DNA of 64,000 nucleotides from Hydractinia symbiolongicarpus (Eukaryota > Cnidaria > Hydrozoa > Anthoathecata > Hydractiniidae), in assembly GCF_029227915.1 (NCBI RefSeq), contig NC_079883.1:21948001-22012000 (forward strand), read 5' to 3'. The translations under genes were made by a program, and so were the position numbers. The notes under the pieces were generated by a model that was not told where the DNA came from, did not search any database, and saw only the letters and a list, made by a program, of their open reading frames with translations. Position 1 is the first letter of the stretch; each line of letters starts with the position of its first letter. Shown piece after piece: positions 10,084 through 21,706 of this stretch.

Positions 10084-12908
10084 ATGGTAAGAAATTTGTG
10101 TATATTCTTGCATATTATATTTCATTCAATTTAGCATAGGCTCGGTCCAATATTAACAGCGCTTTTTTATCATGTCCTGTTTTCGCGACAACTGTTATGT
10201 GTTTCCTAATTTTAGTAAATAGCTAGGTTTTTATTCATAAAAATTTCAATACACTTTAAAGGGGCTACAAACCGGTTCATCAAGCTTCCAGTCAAATCTT
10301 GCGCACTCCAAAGAATGGTTTGTAACAAACGGACCACTCAAAAGGTCAAGGCGAAAGAAGTGACGCACATTTAGAACCATGTGGTCGTCTAGACAGCTGT
10401 TTAGAAATAATTATTTTATATGATAAACTTACTATTTTTAAATAAAGATCTAAGAATAAAGACACTGACTACTTTGGCGGGAAACTAATTACAATCTGCA
10501 ATATACACAAATGTCAGTAGAACGGAAATCTTTTTTACGTGAAAGTAAAGAAGTTGTAGTTCTCATATAATGCTCCATGCTGCAGGTAATAAATATCCCC
10601 AAAGAGGTATTAAAGCCATTGCTTCCTCGACCTGCTTGGTATGCCATATTCTTGTACGCTTCTACAAAAATTTTAGAAGAATACGACCAGCTGACTAGGT
10701 AAAACGTTTGGGTGCTGTCTGCAGTCAGGAAATGCAAATGTTGCTAGTTTCATTTAATTGCTTACTGCATGAAAAGTTGAGAATCAATAGAAAAATAAAA
10801 GGAATATGTGTTTATTGATTGACTCGGTGTAGTAAATCTCACAGACTCTTGTATTAGACGATTGTTGACGGTGATGGTGGTATTAGTGAATGTTGCAGTG
10901 AGGTTCATCTTTGAAATTACAACGAATCTTCTTTATGGTGTTTCGACTTATAAGTTGATACAAGGAAAAAATGTTTTATCCCGTAACATGAATTATTGTC
11001 CTTTGTATATCGCATTTCATATTTCCGTAACAAACAGTCAAACAGACAGACGACGGCTATCATTAAGGAGATGCTAGCAGAAACTTTGCCGTTCTGTTAA
11101 GTTTTTTTGAAAATTAAAATTTCTAGATATTGAAGAGAATTGGTTACGGTTTAAGAGTTATCTTGGAGTTGAAGTGATTCGTAGTGTCAGGCTCTTCTCC
11201 CTGCTTGATCAATCTTAACATGTTTCTTTCAACGATTACCAACACTGTGTGGAATGAAATTTAAAAACGTCCACCTCGAACTTCCAAGGGACCGAGGGAA
11301 TGGTTCGAGCTAAAGAAGCTTTCGTAAAATCGAGTTTAATCGAAAATAAGATTATAGTTCGAGTTAAAGCGACTTTCTTTAGAGGTAAGCCAACAATTAC
11401 TAGGAAAAGTTCCAATTTTGGCGATGAAAAAATCATGCAATTTCTTTGTAAATTGAATTGGCATGCAATATTATCTATATACATCAGGGGTTAATAAAAA
11501 CTAACAAAAAAAACAAAAAAGATCTGACATTTATCTATAGTCTTTTTCTTAAGTAAAAAGTTGGAGTTGTCGGAAAAATTAGCCTTACGGGGATGAAAAA
11601 TGGGTCGAGTGTTCAAGTTATTTAGTGTTCGGGTTACCTGGAGCTAACTTTTTATAATGCGTTGTTTCTGTCTAGGAGTATAACCTGCTTCTACATTGGA
11701 TATCTTCTGTTCCTGTATCATTTGTGATCTGTATACTGGGTCTAATTGGAAATGTATTATGTTGCATTGTATGGAATCGTATTGGGAAGAAAAGTGAAAC
11801 ATCAAAATCATGCTCAATCTATCTGATCGTACTGGCTGTCGGAGACAGTGGCGTTCTTTTGTTCTTTTTGCTGACTACCTCGCTTCAAGTTGAATTCCCA
11901 AGTGTAAGGAAAACTTACGCGTATGCAGTACTGTATTCATGGGTAGCTTATCCGTTAATGATTTACTTCAAGGTATACAGTCGATGGGTGATGATTGCTG
12001 TGACACTTAATCGTTTCCTTGTTCTTCGCTTTCCACTGCAGTCTGCCACATTTAACACAAGAAGAAAAACAGTAATTGTATTAACGGTGTTAGCAGTTGT
12101 ACTCGTTCCCTTTGTAGTACCGTTTTGGTTTTATTTTGCACCAGAAAAAAGAGGAGACGGTTATAAATTAAACAAGACAGATTTTGGAACAGGAAATGGT
12201 GGGGTAATAAACCAATTTTGGGTGCACTGTGTGTTCTTAATTTTGGTTCCTTTCTTGTCGATTTTGGTGCTGAATATTCTCATTATACGCAAGTTATCAA
12301 CGCGGGCAAAGAAGACGTATTCTATTTCTAACAAAGGTAAAGATTTATATTCTTTTATTCATTCATTTGATTTCATACTCGAGAGAAAAGGCTGGATAAA
12401 TGAAAAAAGGGTTAAAAAGGATAACAAAAAAAAATCCCAGGCTTTTTCTTTGTTTAGTTAAATGGTTTCAATGTTAAAAAAGTGAGCCAATTTTTATATC
12501 ACAAAATGATTGGCTTCAGCATATCATTCACACATGAAAGGTGCATAAAGAATTTCTTCTTTCATAGGTTTAACGCGAGCAAAACAAATGAAAACACAAT
12601 TGACCAAATCATTACTGGCTGTAACTTTCTTATTCATTGCATTACTCTTTTGGCAATGTGTATCAAAATGCTTTTACATGCTGCAGTATGGAAAAGAATC
12701 ACGTCGAGTTTGGAAAATTGTTGATGGTAATTTTGCCTTGTCCAAAATTGGTTTGGTTCTAAATTCATCCATCAATACTTTAATCTATTCCGTGATTGGA
12801 ACAAGATTTCGAAATGAAGTTCGACGTTTGTTTTGCTGTTCGGGAGGAGCATACACTCAGTCGCCAGCTAAAGAACAGACATTAAGTATAACTTTGTCAA
12901 GAATATAA
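10084..12908 (+). CDS. Orphan class A (rhodopsin-like) GPCR, unit 1
   Basis: Proposed exons are 10084-10086 (ATG only), 11676-12336 and 12568-12908, giving 334 aa. The main exon is open from its acceptor (tctgtctag) and has no in-frame Met until TM3, so the start must lie upstream; ATG|gtaagaa at 10084 joins in phase to give MEYNLLLHW. TM1 carries LGLIGNVL, TM2 LAVGDS, the end of TM3 NRFLVLRFPL in place of DRY, and TM7 NSSINTLIY in place of NPxxY, followed by a basic helix 8 and a CC pair suited to palmitoylation. TM6 lacks CWxP. An NKT glycosylation site lies in extracellular loop 2. The residue aligned with Cys3.25 is Ser, so the usual TM3-loop disulfide seems absent. Ligand unknown; peptide- or amine-like receptors are the nearest class. 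Nearly identical to unit 3. The start exon is inference; the other exons are clear. Confidence 0.8.
11005..11073 (+). repeat. 3' end of a dispersed repeat (gacagacgacggctat family)
   Basis: The sequence from tatcgcatttcatatttccg to gacggctatcattaaggagatg matches the 3' ends of the larger copies at about 16.9-17.06 kb and 43.66-43.99 kb. It is a truncated copy inside the proposed first intron of GPCR unit 1. Confidence 0.6.
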
Positions 12909-14889
12909 CAACAATGACAATCTCAGACGAAGAACAATTCAATGTCAAACTTAAAATCATACATAAGTCAAACATCATACACAATAATACACTCGTTTAA
13001 CAAAAAGTATATCAAGATACTGTTGAGTGGATGTGTTTAATTAAAAGTATGAGATCATCTATTGGAGTAGTTAATACAGTTGGTTCTAAAATTTATGTTT
13101 TTTTAGTGTGTCAACCTTCATTCACTTTCCAAAGTCTATATGTTGCATAACTTTCATATTTGTGTAGTTAACATAAACATTACATTAGCGACTTGAAACA
13201 AGGACGGGGCTATCTACGACGAAGAATAAATTAAATATTATTTTGAAGCGCATGTGCAGATCAGGGTAAAACCCTAAAAACAAAGTTGCTGTTCTCCCTT
13301 CGACTCAAAAAGAACGATTTTAAGGTTGTGGCTAGAACGTTTTTACAAAGTAAAAATTTCATATAGAAATGGTAAAAAGCACGCAGATGAAGCTAACATA
13401 TTAGGAATATATTCGTTTTCTCTAAATTTTGTGTGTTTTAACGGTTTGTTGTCAGTTTCACATTTTTTTTGCAATTTTTAACAGCAGCGATATATTTGTT
13501 TATTTTTTGTAATCAATTTTTGGCAGGGAAATTTTAGTTTAAATGTTATTTATTTTATTTAGCTTGTAACGTATTGTATCTTATCGACTTTAAATTACGT
13601 TTTCTTATCTTATCTGATCTGCTGGTTTTACTGTTTATCGCGTCGTCGGCTGCAGTCGTCAGGACATCTTTACTGAAATATTTTTAAACTGGCCGATAAA
13701 GCCCTTGGTAAAATCCACTGAGGCAGGAGATAAAAATGAAAAAGTAGTGTTATATGAATTTTGGTGATGTCAGCAATCCATGCACAAAAATTATGTGGAG
13801 CTTGAAACACTGATCAAAATGATGTATAGGATCATATGCTTTCGACAAACGCCTAAGGAGATATAAGGGTTTGAAAATTCAGCAAAGACCCGGAAAAACA
13901 CACACAATTTTTTTTTTTTTTTTGATTTTTATATGCCTGGATGCCTTTATCGTATAGATCTTGAAACGCTGGTTAAGAAGATGTATAGGATCATGTATCT
14001 TTGGCAAACGGTTGCAAAAATATTAGGGTTTGAAGGTTTTTTGAGTAGGTGATCAACCCGTCCATTCCGAAAGGGATTTTGGGATCCCAGGTTTCGGAAA
14101 CTTACCCAAATTGGTCCTAGGTGGTCCCTACTTACCCACGCGGTGAAAGATTATTGACGTCAGCACCTCGTTTCCAAGTTATTTGGCCACAAAGTGTTAA
14201 GTGCACTGTAATCGCTTCATTAATTTAATATGGATATTGACGTTAAATTAGTGTTATCGACGTAGCGCCGCAACGTCAGAAAATTTAACATTTCAGACAT
14301 GCATTTATTGGCGACATCAAAGGAAAAATAAACATATCCACTATGCCTGTTACAGACACACGGAACTGGTGTATTTTAATGTAGATTCACTATATCTAGA
14401 ATCTAAAAAGGTTACTCAAGTGTGGAATAAATATGAATGTCATTTTTTCATCTGTCATCTATGCTAACTAGTGTTTTCTTTTTATGTTTTCTTGTAGCTG
14501 TTATGAATTACTGCGAAGTTAACGTTACTAGGTACAACTGTATAGCTGTTCACAGGGTCCGTTTCATTTTTTTCTTTTCTTTATTGCAGAAGTATATAAA
14601 TTTAGCAATTCCTTTAAGTCCTATTCTGCACTTTCTCATTTAGTGTGAGCGGAAGTCACTCAACTTTAGGGTTAAATTTAGTATGTATCATTTTAACATT
14701 GCTGAAACGTATTAGAAATTAATCCGTTTCTAACAGCTTGTAATGATATAAATGTCTACAAATTAAAAGAGAAATCAAACATCTGCACAGGGATATATAT
14801 TCCCAGCATTATCTTTCTGTTATATTCACATGACGCTCCTCACCTATCCATATGGTTTATTTTAAATAATTTGACTTAAAAAAGCATTT
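12909..14889. repeat. 3' flank of GPCR unit 1 and 5' flank of unit 2 (duplicon)
   Basis: Non-coding sequence that is almost the same as 19735-21706 downstream of unit 3. It holds an internal dispersed repeat at about 13680-14225 (cttggtaaaatccactgagg to caccTCGTTTCCAAGTTATTTGG-like sequence) that recurs near 15905-16156, 16440-16740 and 20510-21045. Short open frames here (68-101 aa) recur in each duplicon only because the DNA is duplicated. Confidence 0.75.
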
Positions 14890-15933
14890 ATGGTAAGCAA
14901 GTTTTTTGTGTGATACATTTTTTTCTTGTATATGAAATATGAACATAAAAACAGCTAGTCTTAAATTTTAAGCAAATTTTTCCTTTTTTTATGTGTTTGT
15001 CCCAAATAAAAAATTCCATGTAGTAAAATTATATATTGCAGCATTTCATGATAAGATTTACTTTCCGATTCTAAAAATGGTACGTTATATTTGTGGTACG
15101 AGGCACCATAACATCGCTTTATTTATGTAATATATTGCAAACATGATATTTCTGTTAGAAAGCGTTCACACACAACTACACAGCACATTACACAACTCCA
15201 GCGGTTTTTTATGGGTCTATTTACGCTGTTTCAAGCACTTCTTTCCTTCATCCTGCTTTTTTCTTATTGTTGCAGTTATTGTTTTGTTTTGGCATACAAA
15301 TACTATAAATACTCTAAATTCAGACGGTTTTGCCTTGCCTTGCCAATGGGAATGTATTAGCTTAGGAAGTGTCAGCAATGAAATTTTTATAGAAACAAAG
15401 AATTTAGAAATTGTTTAAAAATTTAACATAAAAGTAGCAATCGAAAAGCTTAACTTTTTTCTTACCAGGACCATCATATTTTTAGTGGGTAACTCTTCTC
15501 TTCTGTCTAGGAATATAACCTGCTTCTACATTGGATATCTTCCGTTCCTGTATCATTTGTGATCTGTATACTGGGTCTAATTGGAAATGGATTATGTTGC
15601 ATTGTATGGAACCGTATTGGGAAGAAAAGTGAAACATCTAAATCATGCTCAATCTATCTGATCGTATTGGCTGTTGGAGATAGTGGCGTTCTTTTGTTCT
15701 TTTTGCTGACTACCTCGTTTCAAGTTGAATTCCCAAGTATAAAGGAAACTTACGCGTATGCAGTACTGTATTCATGGGTAGCTTATCCGTTAATGATTTA
15801 CTTCAAGGTATACAGTCGATGGGTGATGATTGCTGTGACACTTAATCGTTTCCTTGTTCTTCGCTTTCCACTGCAGTCTGCCACATTTAACACAAGAAGA
15901 AAAAATCTTTGGCAAACAGTTGAAGGTTTTTAG
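14890..15933 (+). pseudogene. Truncated GPCR, unit 2 (lost after intracellular loop 2)
   Basis: The proposed start ATG|gtaagc is at 14890-14892 and the main exon begins at 15511, as in unit 3. The frame is intact through TM1-TM3 and NRFLVLRFPLQSATFNTRR. Identity with unit 3 ends at about 15904, where TM4 should begin. From there the sequence continues as the downstream dispersed repeat (tctttggcaaac...), reaching a stop at 15933. TM4-TM7 and the second coding exon are absent. Relative to unit 3 this is a deletion of about 1.9 kb joining the exon to its own 3' flanking repeat. A 3TM product is conceivable but unlikely to signal. Confidence 0.85.
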
Positions 15934-17218
15934 ATGACGTTTGACGTTTTTAGTGTTTGAAGGTTTTTAGATGACGTCATCAACCCGTCCACTCCGAAAC
16001 GGATTTAGGGACCCAGGTTTGGAAAAGTTACCCAAATTGGTTCTGGTGGTCCCTAGCTACCCACCCGGTGAACCATCATTGACGTCACCACCTCGTTTCC
16101 AAGTTATTTGGCCTCAAAGTTTTAAGTGCACTGTAACGGCTTCATTAATTTAATATAAGATACTAGTCGATAAGGCCCGTGGAAAAATCCACTTAGGCAG
16201 AAGGACAATTGAAAAATAGGCTGTTTTAGATATTTTGCTGACGTCAGCAGTGCAATTATAAATTTCTTTTGCGAAATTTAGTTTATTCGTTGCCTGTACT
16301 GCGCAGTGGTTTAAACGCTGACCATGAAAATGTATATGATCATGTCTTTTTGATAAGCAGTTAATGAAATATGAGGGTTTTAAAATTTTGCTGACGTCAG
16401 CAATGGCCAGTCAAACGCCCCAAAATTTTTTTTTAGAATATTGTATACCTGCTTCCTTCATTGTATAGGTCTTGAAACGCTGATCAAGAAAATGTATAGG
16501 ATCGCGTATTTTTGAATAACGGTTGCAGAGATATTAGGGTTCGAAGGTTTTTTGGTGACGTCATCAACCCGACCATTCTGAAACGGATTCGGGGACCCAG
16601 GTTTGGGAAACTTACCCAAATTGGTCCTAGGTAGTCCCTAGTTACCCACGCAGGAGATGACGTCAGTTATTTCCAACCGTTTCCAAGTTATTTAGCCTTA
16701 AATTTAAATGTGCAATGCAATGGCTTCACTAATCTTAATATACTTTCCTTTGACGTCATTATTGCTTTAACGTCAAAGTTTGCTAATTAACAAAACAAAT
16801 TTTTAGGCGATATTTTATAGACTTTATCAAAGAAATTTTATCCACTTTGCAAAAGTGACAGACAGAACTGGCGTATTATTATATAGACTAGTCGTTGCCC
16901 GTGGAAAAATCCACGGGTTCGTCCGTCCTTTTTATTTACCCGTCGCAACAAAGTGGATAAAAATATATCGCATTTGATATTCGTGTTTCCGTAACATTAT
17001 TTTCAAACTCAGCGGGGGGTCAGCGCAGAGACAGACAGACGACGGCTATTATTATAGAGATTGACGTTAAAGTAGTGTTATTGACGTCGCGCGTAACGTC
17101 ATAAAATTTAACATTTGAGACATGCTTTTTTCGGCAACTTCAAAGGAAATTTCAGCGATGTTAAAGGAAAATGACGATATCCACTATGACCGTCACATAC
17201 ACTCCGTATTAATATAAG
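15905..17218. repeat. Nested dispersed repeats at the unit 2/3 junction
   Basis: 15905-16156 is the 3' flank repeat of the GPCR duplicon. Then about 1.06 kb (roughly 16157-17218) of extra repeat sequence sits between ttaatat and ggatattgacg, two motifs that are directly joined at the unit 1/2 (about 14229) and unit 3/4 (about 21046) junctions. The insert contains a second copy of the duplicon repeat (about 16440-16740) and a hairpin-bearing element at 16885-17063. Confidence 0.7.
16885..17063 (+). repeat. Dispersed non-autonomous element with cccgtgg...ccacggg hairpin
   Basis: Starts near actagtcgttgcccgtgg, has a perfect 8-bp-stem hairpin at 16898-16917, continues with acccgtcgcaacaaagtgg and ends with gacagacagacgacggctat then tattatagagat. 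The same ordered blocks occur at 43659-43995. It has no coding capacity. Element class unknown. Confidence 0.7.
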
Positions 17219-17880
17219 AGATGGATATTGACGTTAAATTAGTGTTATTGACGTCGCGCCGTAACGTCAGAAAATTTAACATTTCAGACATGCATTTATT
17301 GGCGACATCAAAGGAAAAATAAACACATCCACTATGCCTGCTACAGACACACGGAACTGGCGTATTTTAATATAGATTCACTATATCTAAAATCTAAAAA
17401 GTCTACTCAAGTGTGGAATAAATATGAATGGCATTTTTTCATCTGTCATCTATGCTAACTAGTGTTTTCTTTTTATGTTTTCTTGTAGCTGTCATAAATT
17501 ACTGCGAAGTTAACGTTACTAGGTACAGCTGTATAGCTGTTCGCAGGGTCCGTTTCATTTTTTTCTTTTCTTTATTGCAGAAGTATATAAATTTAGCAAT
17601 TCCTTTAAGTCCTATTCTGCACTTTCTCATTTAGTGTGAGCGGAAGTCACTCAACTTTAGGGTTAAATTTAGTATGTATCATTTTAACATTGCTGAAACG
17701 TATTAGAAATTAATCCGTTTCTAACAGCTTGTAATGATATAAATGTCTACAAATTAAAAGAGAAATCAAACATCTGCACAGGGATATATATTCCCAGCAT
17801 TATCTTTCTGTTATATTCATATGACGCTCCTCACCTATCCGTATGGTTTATTTTAAATAATTTGACTTAAAAAAGCATTT

Positions 17881-19734
17881 ATGGTAAGCAAGTTTTTTGT
17901 GTGATACATTTTTTTCTTGTATATGAAATATGAACATAAAAACAGCTAGTCTTAAATTTTAAGCAAATTTTTCCTTTTTTTATGTGTTTGTCCCAAATAA
18001 AAAATTCCATGTAGTAAAATTATATATTGCAGCATTTCATGATAAGATTTACTTTCCGATTCTAAAAATGGTACGTTATATTTGTGGTACGAGGCACCAT
18101 AACATCGCTTTATTTATGTAATATATTGCAAACATGATATTTCTGTTAGAAAGCGTTCACACACAACTACACAGCACATTACACAACTCCAGCGGTTTTT
18201 TATGGGTCTATTTACGCTGTTTCAAGCACTTCTTTCCTTCATCCTGCTTTTTTCTTATTGTTGCAGTTATTGTTTTGTTTTGGCATACAAATACTATAAA
18301 TACTCTAAATTCAGACGGTTTTGCCTTGCCTTGCCAATGGGAATGTATTAGCTTAGGAAGTGTCAGCAATGAAATTTTTATAGAAACAAAGAATTTAGAA
18401 ATTGTTTAAAAATTTAACATAAAAGTAGCAATCGAAAAGCTTAACTTTTTTCTTACCAGGACCATCATATTTTTAGTGGGTAACTCTTCTCTTCTGTCTA
18501 GGAATATAACCTGCTTCTACATTGGATATCTTCCGTTCCTGTATCATTTGTGATCTGTATACTGGGTCTAATTGGAAATGGATTATGTTGCATTGTATGG
18601 AACCGTATTGGGAAGAAAAGTGAAACATCTAAATCATGCTCAATCTATCTGATCGTATTGGCTGTTGGAGATAGTGGCGTTCTTTTGTTCTTTTTGCTGA
18701 CTACCTCGTTTCAAGTTGAATTCCCAAGTATAAAGGAAACTTACGCGTATGCAGTACTGTATTCATGGGTAGCTTATCCGTTAATGATTTACTTCAAGGT
18801 ATACAGTCGATGGGTGATGATTGCTGTGACACTTAATCGTTTCCTTGTTCTTCGCTTTCCACTGCAGTCTGCCACATTTAACACAAGAAGAAAAACAGTA
18901 ATTGTATTAACGGTGTTAGCAGTTGTCCTCGTTCCCTTTATAGTACCGTTTTGGTTTTATTTTGCACCAGAAAAAACAAGAGACGGTTATAAATTAAACA
19001 AGACAGATTTTGGAACAGGAAATGGTGGGGTAATTAACCAATTTTGGGTGCACTGTGTGTTCTTAATTTTGGTTCCTTTCTTGTCGATTCTGGTGCTAAA
19101 TATTCTCATTATACGCAAGTTATCAACGCAGGCAAAGAAGACGTATTCTATTTCTAACAGAGGTAAAGATTTATATTCTTTTATTCATTCATTTGATTTC
19201 ATACTCGAGAGAAAAGGCTGGATAAATAAAAAAAGGGTTAAAAAGGATAACAAAAAAAAATCCCAGGCTTTTTCTTTGTTTAGTTAAATGGTTTCAATGT
19301 CAAAAAAGTGAGCCAATTTTTATATCACAAAATGATTGGCTTCAGCATATCATTCACACATGAAAGGTGCATAAAGAATTTCTTCTTTCATAGGTTCAAC
19401 GCGAGCAAAACAAATGAAAACACAATTGACCAAATCATTACTGGCTGTAACTTTCTTATTCATTACATTACTCTTTTGGCAATGTGTATCAAAATGCTTT
19501 TACATGCTGCAGTATGGAAAAGAATCACGTCGAGTTTGGAAAATTGTTGATGGTAATTTTGCCTTGTCCAAAATTGGTTTGGTTCTAAATTCATCCATCA
19601 ATACTTTAATCTATTCCGTGATTGGAACAAGATTTCGAAATGAAGTTCGACGTTTGTTTTGCTGTTCGGGAGGAGCATACACTCAGTCGCCAGCTAAAGA
19701 ACAGACATTAAGTATAACTTTGTCAAGAATATAA
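17881..19734 (+). CDS. Orphan class A GPCR, unit 3 (intact)
   Basis: Exons 17881-17883 (ATG, followed by gtaagc), 18502-19162 and 19394-19734 give 334 aa. It differs from unit 1 at only a scatter of residues (for example GLIGNGL for GLIGNVL, KTR for KRG in loop 2), and its intron 2 is the same length (231 bp), so duplication was recent. TM2 LAVGDS, TM3 end NRFLVLRF, TM7 NTLIY and helix 8 RFRNEVRRLFCC are all present, and the Cys3.25 position is again not Cys. The intron before the main exon is 618 bp here and in unit 2. No frameshift or stop is seen. Unlike unit 1 it keeps the 5' flank shared by units 2-4, so its expression control may differ from unit 1. Confidence 0.82.
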
Positions 19735-21706
19735 TAACAATGACAATCTCAGACAAAGAACAATTCAATGTCAAACGTAAAATCATACATAAGTCAAACA
19801 TCATACACAATAATACACTCGTTCAACAAAAAGTATATCAAGATACTGTTGAGTCGATGTGTTTAGTTAAAAGTATGAGATCATCTATTGGAGTAGTTAA
19901 TACAGTTGGTTCTAAAATTTATGTTCTTTTAGTGTGTCAACCTTCATTCACTTTCCAAAGTCTATATGTTGCATAACTTTCATATTTGTGTAGTTAATAT
20001 AAACATTACATTAGCGACTTGAAACAAGGACGGGACTATCTACGACGAAGAATAAATTAAATATTATTTTGAAGCGCATGTGCAGATCAGGGTAAAACCC
20101 CAAAAACAAAGTTGCTGTACTCCCTTCGACTCAAAAAGAACGATTTTAAGGTTGTGGCTAGAACGTTTTTACAAAGTAAAAATTTCATATAGAAATGGTA
20201 AAAAGCGCGCAGATAAAGCTAACATATTAGGAATATATTCGTTTTCTCTATATCTTGAGTGTTTTAACGATGTGCTGTCAGTTTCACATTTTCTTGCAAT
20301 TTTTAACAGCAGCGATATTTGTTTATTTTTTGTTATCAATTTTTGGCAGGGAAATTTTAGTTTAAATTTTATTTATTTTACTTAACTTGTAACGTATTGT
20401 ATCTTATCGACTTTAAATTACGTTTTCTTATCTTATCTGATCTGCTGGTTTTACCGTTTATCGCGTCGTCGGCTGCAGTCGTCAGGACATCTTTACTGAA
20501 ATATTTTTAAACTGGCCGATAAAGCCCTTGGTAAAATCCACTGAGGCAGGAGATAAAAATGAAAAAGTAGTGTCATATGAATTTTGGTGACGTCAGCAAT
20601 CCATTCACGAAAATTATGTAGAGTTGAAACACTGATCAAAATGATGTATAGGATCATATGCTTTCGACAAACGCCTAAGGAGATATAAGGCTTTGAAAAT
20701 TCAGCAAAGACCCGGAAAAACACACACAATTTTTTTTTATTATTTTTATATGCCTGGATGTCTTTATCGTATAGATCTTGAAACGCTGGTCAAGAAAATG
20801 TATAGGATCATGTATCTATGGCAAACGGTTGCAGAAATATTAGGGTTTGAAGGTTTTTTGATGAGGTCATCAACCCGTCCATTCCGAAAGGGATTTTGGG
20901 ATCCCAGGTTTCGGAAACTTACCCAAATTGGTTCTAGGTGGTCCTTACTTACCCACGCAGTGAAAAATCATTGACGTCAGCACCTCGTTTCCAAGTTATT
21001 TGGCCACAAAGTGTTAAGTGCACTGTAATCGCTTCAATAATTTAATATGGATATTGACGTTAAATTAGTGTTATTGACGTCGCGCCGTAACGTCAGAAAA
21101 TTTAACATTTCAGACATGCATTTATTGGCGACATCAAAGGAAAAATAAACACATCCACTATGCCTGTTACAGACACACGGAACTGGCGTATTTTAATATA
21201 GATTCACCATATCTAGAATCTAAAAAGTCTACTCAAGTGTGGAATAAATATGAATGTCATTTTTTCATCTGTCATCTATGCTAACTAGTGTTTTCTTTTT
21301 ATATTTTCTTGTAGCTGTTATGAATTACTGCGATGTTAACGTTACTAGGTACGGCTGTATAGCTGTTCACAGGGTCCGTTTCATTTTTTTCTTTTCTTTA
21401 TTGCAGAAGTATATAAATTTAGCAATTCCTTTAAGTCCTATTCTGTACTTTCTCATTTAGAGTGAGCGGAAGTCACTCAACTTTAGGGTTAAATTTAATA
21501 TGTATCATTTTAACATTGCTGAAACGTATTAGAAATTAATCTGTTTCTAACAGCTTGTAATGATATAAATGTCTACAAATTAAAAGAGAAATCAAACATC
21601 TGCACAGGGATATATATTCCCAGCATTATCTTTCTGTTATATTCATATGACGCTCCTCACCTATCCGTATGGTTTATTTTAAATAATTTGACTTAAAAAA
21701 GCATTT
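19735..21706. repeat. 3' flank of GPCR unit 3 and 5' flank of unit 4 (duplicon)
   Basis: Near copy of 12909-14889, offset by about 6.82 kb, including the same internal dispersed repeat at about 20510-21045. Small open frames here differ from those of the other copy by indels or stops, which supports non-coding status. Confidence 0.75.

Noticed and set aside
14437-14643. 68-aa hydrophobic frame recurring at 17428 and 21254
   Set aside because: It lies in the duplicated 5' flank upstream of the proposed GPCR start exon, with changes unlike constrained coding sequence and no partner exon.
15143-15418. 91-aa frame recurring at 18134-18409 and, shortened, at 21974-22195
   Set aside because: It lies in the intron before the GPCR main exon; it recurs only because the whole flank is duplicated, and it is shortened by a stop in the third copy.
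19740-20385. 78- and 101-aa frames after GPCR unit 3
   Set aside because: The matching flank of unit 1 breaks these frames with stops and indels.
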